Shown here in pieces: positions 8,879-15,483 of a DNA stretch of 17,460 bases. A program made the translations under genes and the position numbers. Origin of the DNA: Clostridiaceae bacterium. GTDB taxonomy: Bacteria > Bacillota > Clostridia > Lachnospirales > Lachnospiraceae. Every line of letters begins with the position of its first letter. Within the stretch, counting starts at the first letter, position 1. The DNA is taken from assembly GCA_018378255.1 (NCBI GenBank), contig JAGZXV010000125.1:1-17460 (forward strand), given 5' to 3'. The notes under the pieces were generated by a model, which did not search any database, was not told where the DNA came from, and saw only the letters and a list, made by a program, of their open reading frames with translations.

Positions 8879-9220
8879 ATGATCGTGCATCAGATATTTG
8901 CACAAATTTATAATGAAACAGTACAAAATTTAATAATATGCCAAGATTATGAAATGGCAAATTATTTAGCAAGAGCAGTCTATGGCGATGATGCTTTTGC
9001 AGTTAATTGCTTACAGTATCCGTGTAAGCTAGGCGATAAATATATTGAAGGTGTATTTTACCATGTTGATCCTGAAACTAAAGAGCAGAGTGTAATCCAA
9101 TACGTTCCGACACAAGAACAACAGGTTCAACAACTACAATCTGACAAAGAAATACTGGTTGAAGAACTAACATCCGCCCAACTAGCTCTAACCGAACTAT
9201 ATGAAAAAATGGAGGCATAA
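8879..9220 (+). CDS. Small phage tail-associated protein
   Basis: 113 residues, ATG 8879 behind GGAGGT (8865-8870). The N-terminal ~75 residues form a compact alpha/beta domain (ILICQDYEMANYLARAVYG-like content, then LGDKYIEGVFYHVD). The last ~35 residues are heptad-like (QQLQSDKEILVEELTSAQL) and predict a coiled coil. Proteins of this type lie between the fibre gene and the lysis cassette in clostridial prophages; the function is unknown. It ends 3 bases before the next small gene. Confidence 0.6.
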   Translation: MIVHQIFAQIYNETVQNLIICQDYEMANYLARAVYGDDAFAVNCLQYPCKLGDKYIEGVFYHVDPETKEQSVIQYVPTQEQQVQQLQSDKEILVEELTSAQLALTELYEKMEA

Positions 9221-9223
9221 CCT

Positions 9224-9334
9224 ATGGCAAAAGTATACGCAGATTTAATCCGTAAAGGAATCAAAACCCTTGAACAAGTTCCAGAAAAAATCAGGGCTGA
9301 GGTTGCATCGATCTTAAATGCAGCTATCCAATAG
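9224..9334 (+). CDS. CD1375-type phage micro-protein
   Basis: 36 residues, MAKVYADLIRKGIKTLEQVP at the start and a helical end. The pattern MAKVYA-L-RKG-KTL--VPE matches the small proteins known from Clostridioides difficile prophages (CD1375 family), which sit just before the lysis genes; the function is unknown. The ribosome binding site (GGAGG, 9211-9215) lies inside the last codons of the upstream gene, so translation is coupled. It is too short for most gene finders, but family pattern and position make it believable. Confidence 0.7.
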   Translation: MAKVYADLIRKGIKTLEQVPEKIRAEVASILNAAIQ

Positions 9335-9378
9335 CAAAATGAATCACTCAAATTAATTATACGAAACACAACTCCCCA

Positions 9379-9410
9379 GGCGGAAATGCCTTCATCCCCT
9401 CATTTCCGCC
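9379..9410 (+). terminator. Stem-loop between tail genes and endolysin
   Basis: GGCGGAAATG (9379-9388) and CATTTCCGCC (9401-9410) form a perfect 10-bp stem with a 12-base loop, followed by CTTTCC. The T-run is poor, so it may be a weak terminator or an attenuating hairpin separating the tail operon from the lysin. Confidence 0.5.
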
Positions 9411-9434
9411 CTTTCCCCACCCCAGGAGGCTAAA

Positions 9435-10613
9435 ATGTATAATATAGATAACCTAAAAAACATATTATTAGCAGAATCCGGCTACATAGAAAAAAGAAAA
9501 AACTGCCCAACCAAAAATTTATATGAAAAAACCGGCGTCTACGACGGAGCCGACAACTGGACCAAATACTGGAAAGACCTGGCCGATCTGGGGCTCACAA
9601 ATTACCAGGGCTCCTACTACTGCATTGCCACCCTCTTCTGGGCCATGACAAAAGCATATGGACTTGAGGCTGCCCAGAGGCTGTGCCTGCAAAAATACAT
9701 GATCAACTGTCAGACCACCTATAACCTGTTTAAATCAAACGGCCAGGTATTCACCACTCCTAAATACGGCGATATCATGGTATTTTGGAACGGAACAAGA
9801 TTTTACCACGCTGAGTTTGTGTTAGATGCAAAGGGCGATTTAATCAAAACATTTGGCGCCAATACTTCCGTAAACTCCTCTTCCGGTTCCGCACTTAGAA
9901 ATGGCGGCGGATGTTACGCCCCCAAAACCTACTCCCTGGCCGCAGTCAAAAGAGAGGGACACAAGTTCTGCCGGCCCACCTACGGAGATCAGGAGGCTGA
10001 AAAATGGATAAAAGCCGGCACAGTTTGGAAATACCAGCTTTCCGATGGTTCTCTAGTAAAAAACCAATGGAAATACATAAATAACCGCTGGTATGTTTTC
10101 AACAGTTCCGGCACCATGATCACCGGCTGGTATCTGGATTCCAATCACCAGTGGTACTATCTGTGCGGTGACGGCGGCATGGCCCAGGGATGGCAAAAGG
10201 TCAATGACAAGTGGTATTACTTAAACCAATCAGGTGAAATGCACAAAGGCTGGCTACAGACAGACAACGGCTGGTATTATCTCACAGAAGAGGGATCGGC
10301 CGCAACCGGATGGCTCAATGTCCAGGGAATATGGTATGTATTTGACAATTCAGGGAAAATGATTCATAGTACGTGGTTTCTAAATTCCGATGGAAATTGG
10401 TACTACTTATCTTCCACCGGAGCCATGAAAACATGTCAATGGATACAGCAATCGGATGGAAACTGGTATTATTTATCCACCACAGGTAAAATGGCCCAAA
10501 ACGCCTGGATCAAAGATACTTATAAAGACATCTATTATTTTGTAGATATAAACGGCATCTACCAGCCGGAAAAAGATACTTCTTCTCCTGTTGGCCTTCC
10601 AATCACTGAGTAG
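9435..10613 (+). CDS. Phage endolysin with CHAP/amidase-like domain and cell-wall-binding repeats
   Basis: 392-residue lysin, ATG 9435 behind AGGAGG. Residues 1-180 form a cysteine-type amidohydrolase domain: YYCIATLFWAM carries the likely nucleophile C63, and TRFYHAEFV carries the likely general base H125. Fold and order are as in CHAP/NlpC-type peptidoglycan hydrolases. Residues about 190-380 are at least eight tandem repeats of the choline/glucan-binding type, each with W-Y-Y-L or W-Y-V-F and a G-x-M turn (for example NDKWYYLNQSGEMHKGWLQ). There is no signal peptide, as expected for a phage enzyme that needs a holin, yet no holin gene lies next to it. It is the last gene of the + strand prophage block. 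Confidence 0.85.
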   Translation: MYNIDNLKNILLAESGYIEKRKNCPTKNLYEKTGVYDGADNWTKYWKDLADLGLTNYQGSYYCIATLFWAMTKAYGLEAAQRLCLQKYMINCQTTYNLFKSNGQVFTTPKYGDIMVFWNGTRFYHAEFVLDAKGDLIKTFGANTSVNSSSGSALRNGGGCYAPKTYSLAAVKREGHKFCRPTYGDQEAEKWIKAGTVWKYQLSDGSLVKNQWKYINNRWYVFNSSGTMITGWYLDSNHQWYYLCGDGGMAQGWQKVNDKWYYLNQSGEMHKGWLQTDNGWYYLTEEGSAATGWLNVQGIWYVFDNSGKMIHSTWFLNSDGNWYYLSSTGAMKTCQWIQQSDGNWYYLSTTGKMAQNAWIKDTYKDIYYFVDINGIYQPEKDTSSPVGLPITE

Positions 10614-10821
10614 AGAATTCCATTTATAGAGTGTGTAACGAAACGTCTGAACCTACAAATGTTTCATGATAATGACTGGACTGAAAGTTCTTAATTGAGT
10701 TTCCTGCCCTTGCTTTATATTTAACAGCAACATGCGGTTGCAGTGTTAGCGCAGGCAGGAAATCCGCCAGAGGATTCTGTAGCTTTCTGTGACTTACTAT
10801 GGATTACTATATTTGATTGGC
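10614..10821. other. Non-coding region after the lysin with a long imperfect palindrome
   Basis: No gene seen. The main content is an inverted repeat: TTTCCTGCC (10700-10708) pairs perfectly with GGCAGGAAA (10754-10762), and inside it TAACA-GCAAC (10722-10731) pairs with GTTGC-AG-TGTTA (10737-10748) with a two-base bulge. No T-run follows, so it is not a normal terminator. It may be the end of a mobile element or a small structured RNA. Confidence 0.45.
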
Positions 10822-11000
10822 TTATACCGGCATCCCCTCATACATAATGCTCAGATTTCCATAGACCTGCCCCAGTTCCTGATTGACATTGACCATTTTC
10901 TGGTTTCTTCACACATAGACAGAAATAGCGCCTTCAGCAGGGCTGTATCACTTGGAAACCCACTTCTCTTTCAGTTTAACTTACGATAGGCTGCAATCAA
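10822..11000 (-). pseudogene. 3' remnant of an IS256-family transposase
   Basis: On the - strand, from about 11000, the frame reads AAYRKLN, a stop, then KRSGFPSDTALLKALFLSM and RKWSMSIRNWG. It stops at 10851-10853, but a one-base shift continues as GQVYGNLSIMYEGMPV to a TAA at 10822-10824. FPSD-ALLKALYLA, KWTMPIRNWG and the C-terminal QLSIMYEGR pattern are the conserved C-terminus of IS256/mutator transposases. At least one nonsense codon and one frameshift are present, and the catalytic N-terminal part is missing, so it is dead. It lies between the end of the prophage and host-like genes and marks an old insertion or deletion site. Confidence 0.75.
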
Positions 11001-11118
11001 TTAAGCTCCCAATGACATTCCACAAATTATTACATCAATACATAACAAAAAAATATATGCTAAAACCAGCTGTAAATCAAATTTTTTCATATAAATACGA
11101 TTTTTTTCAAAAAAACAC

Positions 11119-11148
11119 TTGTCAAAAACCCCTAATATCAGTTAATAT
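11119..11148 (+). promoter_or_regulatory. Likely sigma-A promoter
   Basis: TTGTCA (11119-11124) and TAATAT (11143-11148), 18 bases apart (or TTAATA with 17). The DNA upstream is A/T-rich with A- and T-runs, like an UP element. It points toward the paired leader and the gene at 11462. Confidence 0.55.
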
Positions 11149-11155
11149 ACTAACA

Positions 11156-11180
11156 TAAATAATTATTCCATAATTATTTA
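11156..11180. repeat. Perfect 11-bp palindrome at the presumed transcription start
   Basis: TAAATAATTAT (11156-11166), TCC, ATAATTATTTA (11170-11180). The position, 7 bases after the -10 box, fits a repressor operator; it would also form an AT hairpin at the 5' end of the transcript. Confidence 0.5.
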
Positions 11181-11183
11181 TAT

Positions 11184-11315
11184 CCGCCAGTTCTGAAAAG
11201 AGTGCGGTTTCGCCCGTATAACCGGTGTCCGGTCTCAAACCAAACCATCCCGAGAACACGCGGTTGCTGGCGGCATTTTACCGAACAAATGCCCTTCACG
11301 TTCTTAAAACAACCG
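11184..11315 (+). ncRNA. Candidate structured RNA in the leader of the 11462 gene
   Basis: CCGCCAG (11184-11190) and CTGGCGG (11267-11273) close a 90-base domain. Inside it TTCT (11191-11194) pairs with AGAA (11253-11256), and ACCGG-TGT-CCGGT (11221-11233) is a hairpin. GGCATTT (11272-11278) can pair with AAATGCC (11287-11293). CGGTTG (11261-11266), which lies between two paired strands, can pair with CAACCG (11310-11315), a possible pseudoknot. The GC content is well above the flanks. It matches no riboswitch class I know, and the strand is chosen only from the promoter at 11119. Confidence 0.35.
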
Positions 11316-11461
11316 GCATTATATCATCCTGTCTAATAAGCCAATACCTCCACTCACACATCACAATTCCAGATAATCGTAACTCTAAATCTATAGACTT
11401 TCGCATATTTATATAACACATCTCCACACATCCGCATATCCTAAATAAAAAAGGATCTATT
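11316..11461 (+). other. Remaining leader before the 11462 gene
   Basis: AT-rich and without a gene; short + strand frames here have no ribosome binding sites. The only clear signal is AAGGA (11451-11455) at the end, the ribosome binding site of the next gene. Confidence 0.4.
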
Positions 11462-11941
11462 ATGTCCACACTCTCTTATTCTAAAATAATCGGCACTATT
11501 TATGAAATTAACCCCAACGATAATGACTGCAGCCGCCAGGTGATCTCAATCAACACAGGATTCGGCCCCGCTTCCATCATTCTGAATTCCGATACCTTTG
11601 TTGCAGAGGCTGAAACCCTGCGGCCGGGCATGACCATCGCTTCATTTTTCGATCCAAATCAACCGGTTCCACTTATCTATCCGCCTACTTACCAGGCTGT
11701 GGCCATCACCAGCATTAAAGACAATGACAATGTGACGATGCATTATTTCAACAATAATCTGGTGGCCTCCGATAACAGTTTAATGCTGAATCTATCCGAT
11801 TCCACCGTTATTAAAACTGCTAACGGACAATATTTCACCTGCAATCCGGGTGGAAATATCCTGATGGTCTACTATCAGGCCACCACCCGCAGCATTCCCC
11901 CTCAAACCACTCCACATAAAATCATCGTATTCTGCCCATAA
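11462..11941 (+). CDS. Conserved hypothetical protein
   Basis: 159 residues, ATG 11462, 6 bases after AAGGA. The protein is soluble, all-beta and has no signal peptide. It contains IIGTIYEINPND, VPLIYPPTYQAV, FTCNPGGN and TTRSIPPQTTPHKIIV; such segments occur in small conserved hypothetical proteins of Clostridia, whose role is unknown to me. It may hold two OB-like beta barrels (residues 5-85 and 85-159). It stands alone, behind a ~300-base leader with its own promoter, and its transcript meets the convergent gntR-type operon near 12000. Confidence 0.65.
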   Translation: MSTLSYSKIIGTIYEINPNDNDCSRQVISINTGFGPASIILNSDTFVAEAETLRPGMTIASFFDPNQPVPLIYPPTYQAVAITSIKDNDNVTMHYFNNNLVASDNSLMLNLSDSTVIKTANGQYFTCNPGGNILMVYYQATTRSIPPQTTPHKIIVFCP

Positions 11942-11985
11942 TGGAAAATCTGTGGCCATAACGCACAAAGATCAGATCAATAAAC

Positions 11986-12021
11986 AAAAAACCAGGAAGC
12001 AGATCTCTCTTTTCTGCTTCC
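11986..12021 (-). terminator. Intrinsic terminator of the dehydrogenase/regulator operon
   Basis: On the - strand a perfect 9-bp stem GGAAGCAGA/TCTGCTTCC (12021-12013 with 12003-11995) with a 9-base loop is followed by TGG and six T (11991-11986). It lies 14 bases after the regulator stop codon. Confidence 0.85.
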
Positions 12022-12034
12022 CGGTCCTCTTTGT

Positions 12035-12721
12035 CTATACCTGCTGTTCAAAATAATCTTTATAATCTACCTCTATCGTATGTCTCATCCGCTCCATACT
12101 ATAATAAAGATGGGCGCTCAGAGCCTTTTCCAGCTGTTCCATATTTTTGGCCTGAATTAACTCAAACAGCTCCGTATGCTCTTTTATTATCCTGGTGAAA
12201 TCAGTTTCTGTTACAAAATCCAGCATCCGGAATCTGGTGTAATGAAGCTGCTGTTCCTGAATCACAGCCCATACCTTCATCTTATTGGTCGCTTCAAACC
12301 AGAGCGCATGCATCTGGGCATCCATCCGGTAAAACTGCTCTGCCTCAAAACCGGGCTGCTCAATCAGCAGCTGCTGTTTTCTGATCATATATCTGATATC
12401 TTCCAGAAGCATCGGCGTGGATATCTCAAGGAAATCCCTTAACACCATGCTTTCCACCGCCATCCTCATATAAATCATCTGTCTGATGTTATTGAGATTC
12501 AGCAGCGTGACATAGGTGCCGGAATAAGGAACCGTATGTACAAATCCCTGTTCCTGAAGTCTCTGCAGTGCATCCCTGACAGGCGTCCTTGACACATCGA
12601 ATCTGGCACAAATTTCATTTTCACTGATCGAATGCCCTGGTTTCAATTCCAGATCCAGAATTTCCCGCTTCAGGATGTCAAATACCATCTCCCCGCGGTT
12701 CCTATAGGTTTTCTCCACCAT
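12035..12721 (-). CDS. GntR/FCD-family transcriptional regulator
   Basis: 228 residues, ATG 12721 behind AGGAGG. Residues 10-72 form the GntR winged helix (GHSISENEICARFDVSRTPV, then LQEQGFVHTVPYSGTYV). Residues 80-220 form an FCD ligand domain whose metal/ligand site is complete: D134, H138, H182 and H204. FadR-subfamily proteins of this kind repress sugar-acid genes and release DNA on binding an acid ligand. It follows the gluconate 5-dehydrogenase gene by 23 bases in one operon that is headed by two GntR-type operator copies (13592-13621), so autoregulation with the dehydrogenase is likely. The ligand is probably a hexonate or related sugar acid; this is inferred from the partner gene. Confidence 0.88.
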   Translation of the reverse strand: MVEKTYRNRGEMVFDILKREILDLELKPGHSISENEICARFDVSRTPVRDALQRLQEQGFVHTVPYSGTYVTLLNLNNIRQMIYMRMAVESMVLRDFLEISTPMLLEDIRYMIRKQQLLIEQPGFEAEQFYRMDAQMHALWFEATNKMKVWAVIQEQQLHYTRFRMLDFVTETDFTRIIKEHTELFELIQAKNMEQLEKALSAHLYYSMERMRHTIEVDYKDYFEQQV

Positions 12722-12744
12722 GTCAGCCTCCTGCCTGAAAATAA

Positions 12745-13548
12745 TTACTGTGGCTGTTTTCCGATATAAGCCTGGATGCCGCCGTCTACGTACAGGATCT
12801 GTCCATTTACGAAGTTGGATGCTTCAGATGCAAGGAATACAGCTGGTCCGCCTAAATCAGAAGCCTCTCCCCAACGTCCTGCCGGTGTTTTAGAAACGAT
12901 GAACTGGTCGAATGGATGTCTGGAGCCATCTGCCTGTTTTTCACGCAGAGGAGCTGTCTGAGGTGTTGCGATATAACCAGGTCCGATTCCGTTGCACTGG
13001 ATGTTGTACTCGCCGTATTCGGATGCAATGTTTCTTGTTAACATCTTCAGTCCGCCCTTAGCTGCCGCATATGCGGATACTGTCTCACGGCCGAATTCAG
13101 ACATCATGGAGCAGATGTTGATAATCTTTCCGCTTCCTTTTTTAATCATGCTCGGAATAACTGCTTTAGCTACGATAAATGGAGCGTTTAAATCCACGTC
13201 AATGACCTGTCTGAAATCTTTTGCTGACATTTCAATCATAGGGATACGTTTGATGATACCTGCATTGTTAACCAGAATATCTACAACTCCCACTTCCTCT
13301 TCGATCTTTGCAATTAAAGCGTTAACTGCATCTTCGTCTGTAACATCACAAACATATCCGTGAGCTTTAATGCCCTCTGCTTCGTATGCTGCAATTCCCT
13401 TATCCACTAATTCCTGTTTAATATCATTAAATACGATTGTCGCTCCTGCAGCAGCCATAGATTTTGCAATTGCAAAACCAATTCCGTAAGAAGCGCCTGT
13501 AATTAAAGCAATTTTGCCGTCCAATGAGAAGTTGTTAATGTTATTCAT
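12745..13548 (-). CDS. Gluconate 5-dehydrogenase (short-chain dehydrogenase)
   Basis: 267-residue SDR enzyme, expected to interconvert D-gluconate and 5-keto-D-gluconate with NAD(P). Residues 17-24 are the cofactor loop TGASYGIG, 94-97 are NNAG, and S147, Y160 and K164 form the catalytic set (SAYAAAKGG). The end ILYVDGGIQAYIGKQP and the long match in HPFDQFIVSKTPA-RWGEA agree closely with the Gram-positive gluconate 5-dehydrogenases such as that of Streptococcus suis. A 2-deoxy-gluconate 3-dehydrogenase (KduD-like) is the main alternative. ATG 13548 follows AAAAGGAGA. First gene of an operon with the GntR regulator; no kinase, permease or isomerase gene lies beside it, so the rest of the pathway must be elsewhere. 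Confidence 0.88.
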   Translation of the reverse strand: MNNINNFSLDGKIALITGASYGIGFAIAKSMAAAGATIVFNDIKQELVDKGIAAYEAEGIKAHGYVCDVTDEDAVNALIAKIEEEVGVVDILVNNAGIIKRIPMIEMSAKDFRQVIDVDLNAPFIVAKAVIPSMIKKGSGKIINICSMMSEFGRETVSAYAAAKGGLKMLTRNIASEYGEYNIQCNGIGPGYIATPQTAPLREKQADGSRHPFDQFIVSKTPAGRWGEASDLGGPAVFLASEASNFVNGQILYVDGGIQAYIGKQPQ

Positions 13549-13591
13549 GGTTCATTCTCCTTTTCTTCAATAGATAATTATAAGGTTCTGA

Positions 13592-13621
13592 TTGTATACA
13601 AACTTTATAATTTGTATACAA
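13592..13621 (-). promoter_or_regulatory. Promoter region with two GntR-type operators
   Basis: The palindrome TTGTATACAA occurs twice, at 13592-13601 and 13612-13621, exactly 20 bp centre to centre (about two helical turns). It resembles known FadR/UxuR-class sites (TGGTATACCA type). On the - strand a possible promoter TTGTAT-17-TATACA is made from the two copies, so a bound regulator would cover it; a TATAAT (13578-13583) just downstream is a second -10 candidate. The likely binder is the GntR/FCD protein at 12035. Confidence 0.75.
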
Positions 13622-13797
13622 GTTGTTATGTATATAAATTAGCACATCTAACCGGCTTTTGCAATACCTAATTTATACAAAGGACAAAAATATTTTAGTG
13701 CATTTTGACAGCCTTTTGTTTCTAAACTCCAACGGTCTGTCAAACTCCTGCCATTCAAAGCCAGGCATACATTATGTTTGCACTGACAGGCATCACA

Positions 13798-13872
13798 ATA
13801 TGCTGAAAAAACCAGCTCTTATTCCTGCTTTTAATCTCTCATGCATAATAAGGGCTGGTTTTTTCAGCATAT
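13798..13872. terminator. Long 26-bp inverted repeat, bidirectional terminator
   Basis: Arms 13798-13823 and 13847-13872 pair over 26 positions with one G-T pair; loop of 23 bases. The core AAAAAACCAGC/GCTGGTTTTTT gives an A6/T6-flanked stem that can terminate in both directions. It begins 3 bases after the stop of the small - strand gene at 13875, which it probably terminates. The extra ATATGCTG/CAGCATAT outside the core is longer than a terminator needs. Confidence 0.7.
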
Positions 13873-13874
13873 CG

Positions 13875-14027
13875 TTAATCTGATTTTCTTTTTGTATTAG
13901 GCCCCATGCCTTCCCGCCTGGAATTGTGCGTCTGATTCTGGTTTTCCGGCTTCACCTTTTCCGTAATACTGTTAAATAATTCATTTGATTTCTTTTGGTT
14001 TTGCTTTTCCTGTTTGTCTTTATCCAT
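13875..14027 (-). CDS. Small basic hydrophilic protein
   Basis: 50 residues, ATG 14027 behind AAGGAGG, starting MDKDKQEKQNQKKSNELFNS and ending MGPNTKRKSD. It is rich in Lys, Gln and Asn, without a membrane segment, and probably disordered. The GMGPNTKR ending is of a kind seen in small clostridial proteins, some spore-linked, but I do not recognise the family. An inverted repeat AACGGC/GCCGTT lies directly before the ribosome binding site and could fold over the leader. A terminator follows within 3 bases, so it is a single-gene unit. Confidence 0.6.
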   Translation of the reverse strand: MDKDKQEKQNQKKSNELFNSITEKVKPENQNQTHNSRREGMGPNTKRKSD

Positions 14028-14086
14028 TGCGCTTTCCTCCTTAACGGCTGAAATATCTGCCGTTTATCATCGTGGGTTTGAAAATT

Positions 14087-14182
14087 GCTCTCCGGCTTAT
14101 GTTAGTCGGACTTTTCAGCGGATTTTCCCCCGTAAGATAGGGATGGAGAGCCCGTCCCCACCGGGTCTGGGTTCATGTGCCG
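14087..14182 (-). other. GC-rich paired region before the small gene, possible leader RNA
   Basis: Perfect complement GCTCTCC (14087-14093) with GGAGAGC (14145-14151), CCCG (14151-14154) with CGGG (14162-14165), and TCCC with GGGA within 14125-14142. GC content is higher than its flanks. On the - strand it would lie in the leader of the gene at 13875, behind a TTGACA (14197-14202). The rest of 14028-14431 has no gene I can support; the + strand frame 14014-14238 runs through this structure and has no ribosome binding site. Confidence 0.3.
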
Positions 14183-14431
14183 AAATGCATGCAGCTGTCA
14201 AAAAAGTATTATTCAAACACTCCCCCGATATACTTTAGTATGGGCCCGGCAGCCTTTTTCTATGTAGATATCCATGGATTTATCCCACTTAAAGACCATA
14301 AATGAAACATATTAAAAACACGTTAATAATCCGTTCAGATCTCGTTACAAACCCTCCAAATCCCTTTCATAACAGCCTGAACAGATATACAATATAGGCA
14401 TAAAAGAAAAACCAAAAGGAGGTATACACCT

Positions 14432-14575
14432 ATGAATATAGGTATTTTGTTTATAATGATTATTTATGGAATAATTGGAGGACTTTCCACTCTCTTTCTC
14501 TTTTTTGGTATGCCGGGACTGATTATCTGGAAGTTCTACCGCAAACTTAAGTTTAATATAGCTCTGACCGATTAA
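14432..14575 (+). CDS. Small membrane protein (47 residues)
   Basis: ATG 14432 follows AAAAGGAGGT at 14414-14423. The sequence MNIGILFIMIIYGIIGGLST continues as a second hydrophobic run (LFLFFGMPGLIIW) and ends in a basic tail (KFYRKLKFN). One long or two short membrane helices are predicted, with the basic end inside. The function is unknown. A possible promoter TTTCAT-17-TACAAT lies at 14365-14393. It is followed after 65 bases by a second tiny membrane gene. Confidence 0.6.
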   Translation: MNIGILFIMIIYGIIGGLSTLFLFFGMPGLIIWKFYRKLKFNIALTD

Positions 14576-14640
14576 CAGTTCCATCTGTATTTTCATCCAT
14601 TTTTCGATCCGGGCATATATTACCATGAGGAGGTGTTATT

Positions 14641-14736
14641 ATGCTGGGTCAGCTTTTAATCGCTTTTGTTATTTTAACATTTGTTATAAAATATTGTGTT
14701 GCATTTTATGCATCAATAAAAACTTTCTTACACTAA
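14641..14736 (+). CDS. Very small membrane protein (31 residues)
   Basis: ATG 14641 follows GAGGAGGTG at 14627-14635. MLGQLLIAFVILTFVIKYCV is one membrane helix, followed by AFYASIKTFLH. No family is recognised. The excellent ribosome binding site and the tandem place behind another small membrane gene speak for a real gene; the pair could be a membrane peptide system or a toxin-like unit, which the sequence alone does not show. Confidence 0.5.
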   Translation: MLGQLLIAFVILTFVIKYCVAFYASIKTFLH

Positions 14737-14802
14737 AATTTATTAGAAAATTCCTTCCTGCCATCTGCACACCACAATTCCTGAAAAAATACTCTTAAAT
14801 CA

Positions 14803-14840
14803 AATGCGGCCCCATGGGTTTAATCCCTTGGGGCCGCATT
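14803..14840. terminator. Strong 12-bp stem-loop terminator
   Basis: AATGCGGCCCCA (14803-14814) pairs perfectly with TGGGGCCGCATT (14829-14840); the 14-base loop can add a GGG/CCC pairing. It lies 66 bases after the small membrane gene on + and 83 bases after the DUF1540 gene on -, so it may serve both convergent units; T-runs are modest on either side. Confidence 0.6.
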
Positions 14841-14922
14841 GTGTAAATAATCGCTGGCTAAATAATGCACGCAATCAAAAAGTTCACCGGTTATCGTGCA
14901 AAGTGACAGCCGCCGGATTTAT

Positions 14923-15090
14923 TTATTGAGCCTTATTTACAAATGATTCACAATCGGTACATTCTTTTTTGGTTGGGTTTGCTTCGTGAGTACCAACTTT
15001 GATTCTGTCTAACGTACAGTACTCATCAGTCTGTGCATGATAGGCACAGTTATAAATAGAACACATAATGCTTGGATTTTTTTCCTTCAT
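14923..15090 (-). CDS. DUF1540-type cysteine-rich protein
   Basis: 55 residues, start chosen at ATG 15090, 7 bases behind AGGAGGTG; the longer frame to 15132 lacks this site. Cysteines at C10, C15, C25, C44 and C47 (CSIYNCAYH, DEYC, ECTDCESF) fit the DUF1540 pattern of small Clostridia/Bacilli proteins that carry a metal-binding-like cysteine set; the role is unknown. No signal or membrane segment. Probably its own unit, ending at the terminator at 14803. Confidence 0.8.
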   Translation of the reverse strand: MKEKNPSIMCSIYNCAYHAQTDEYCTLDRIKVGTHEANPTKKECTDCESFVNKAQ

Positions 15091-15421
15091 TGATCGTACA
15101 CCTCCTTTTGATTTTGTTATTATTATTGTCATTTACACTGATAATATAATAGCAAAAATTTCCGTTTTTAAAATGCATCCGGACAGAGGCTGGGCTTTTG
15201 CTCTCATTAAAAAGGCGCATCAAGAGGACATGAACAGAATTGTTCCCGAAAAAGGGAGGAGGCCGGTCAGGATCATTCCTGCCGGCCAAGTATTATGAAA
15301 AAAATTTAAAAGCTTTTGTCTTACAAGATATAGTATAGACAAAAAATATGAGCAGTCTATTGCAAAAATATGAACGATTTGTAAGTAGTTTGTGAAGAAA
15401 ATGAATCCTCCTCTGTATATC
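15091..15421. other. Intergenic region with one hairpin
   Basis: No gene I can support. GGCCGG-T-CAGGA (15261-15272) pairs with TCCTG-CCGGCC (15277-15287) with a one-base bulge; on the - strand TTTTT follows 7 bases on (15250-15254), so it may be a weak terminator. A stretch of the + frame 15172-15298 looks mildly protein-like but has no start signal. The rest is AT-rich spacer, including the - strand promoter region of the DUF1540 gene. Confidence 0.4.
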
Positions 15422-15469
15422 AAAAACGGCTGCTGTTACAGGCTGGTCATACCAGCTGCAGCAGCAGCC
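15422..15469 (-). terminator. Terminator of the cotJC-type gene
   Basis: On the - strand GGCTGCTG (15469-15462) pairs with CAGCAGCC (15435-15428), with an inner GCTGG/CCAGC stem, and is followed after one base by TTTTT (15426-15422). It lies 14 bases past the stop codon. Confidence 0.75.
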
Positions 15470-15483
15470 ATATTAAAAAATAT

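Noticed and set aside
11184..11273. A 90-base domain with a 7-bp closing stem resembling a long tRNA
   Set aside because: No T-loop, no anticodon arm and no conserved U8 or CCA; only the length and closing stem agree.
10789..11416. Three + strand frames after the lysin
   Set aside because: They run over the IS256 remnant, the promoter and the paired leader, and none has a ribosome binding site.
14345..14626. A 93-codon - strand frame
   Set aside because: It is antisense to the 47-residue membrane gene and lacks a ribosome binding site.
15068..15298. A + strand frame beside the DUF1540 gene
   Set aside because: The first part is antisense to DUF1540 and there is no start signal; only the end looks mildly protein-like.
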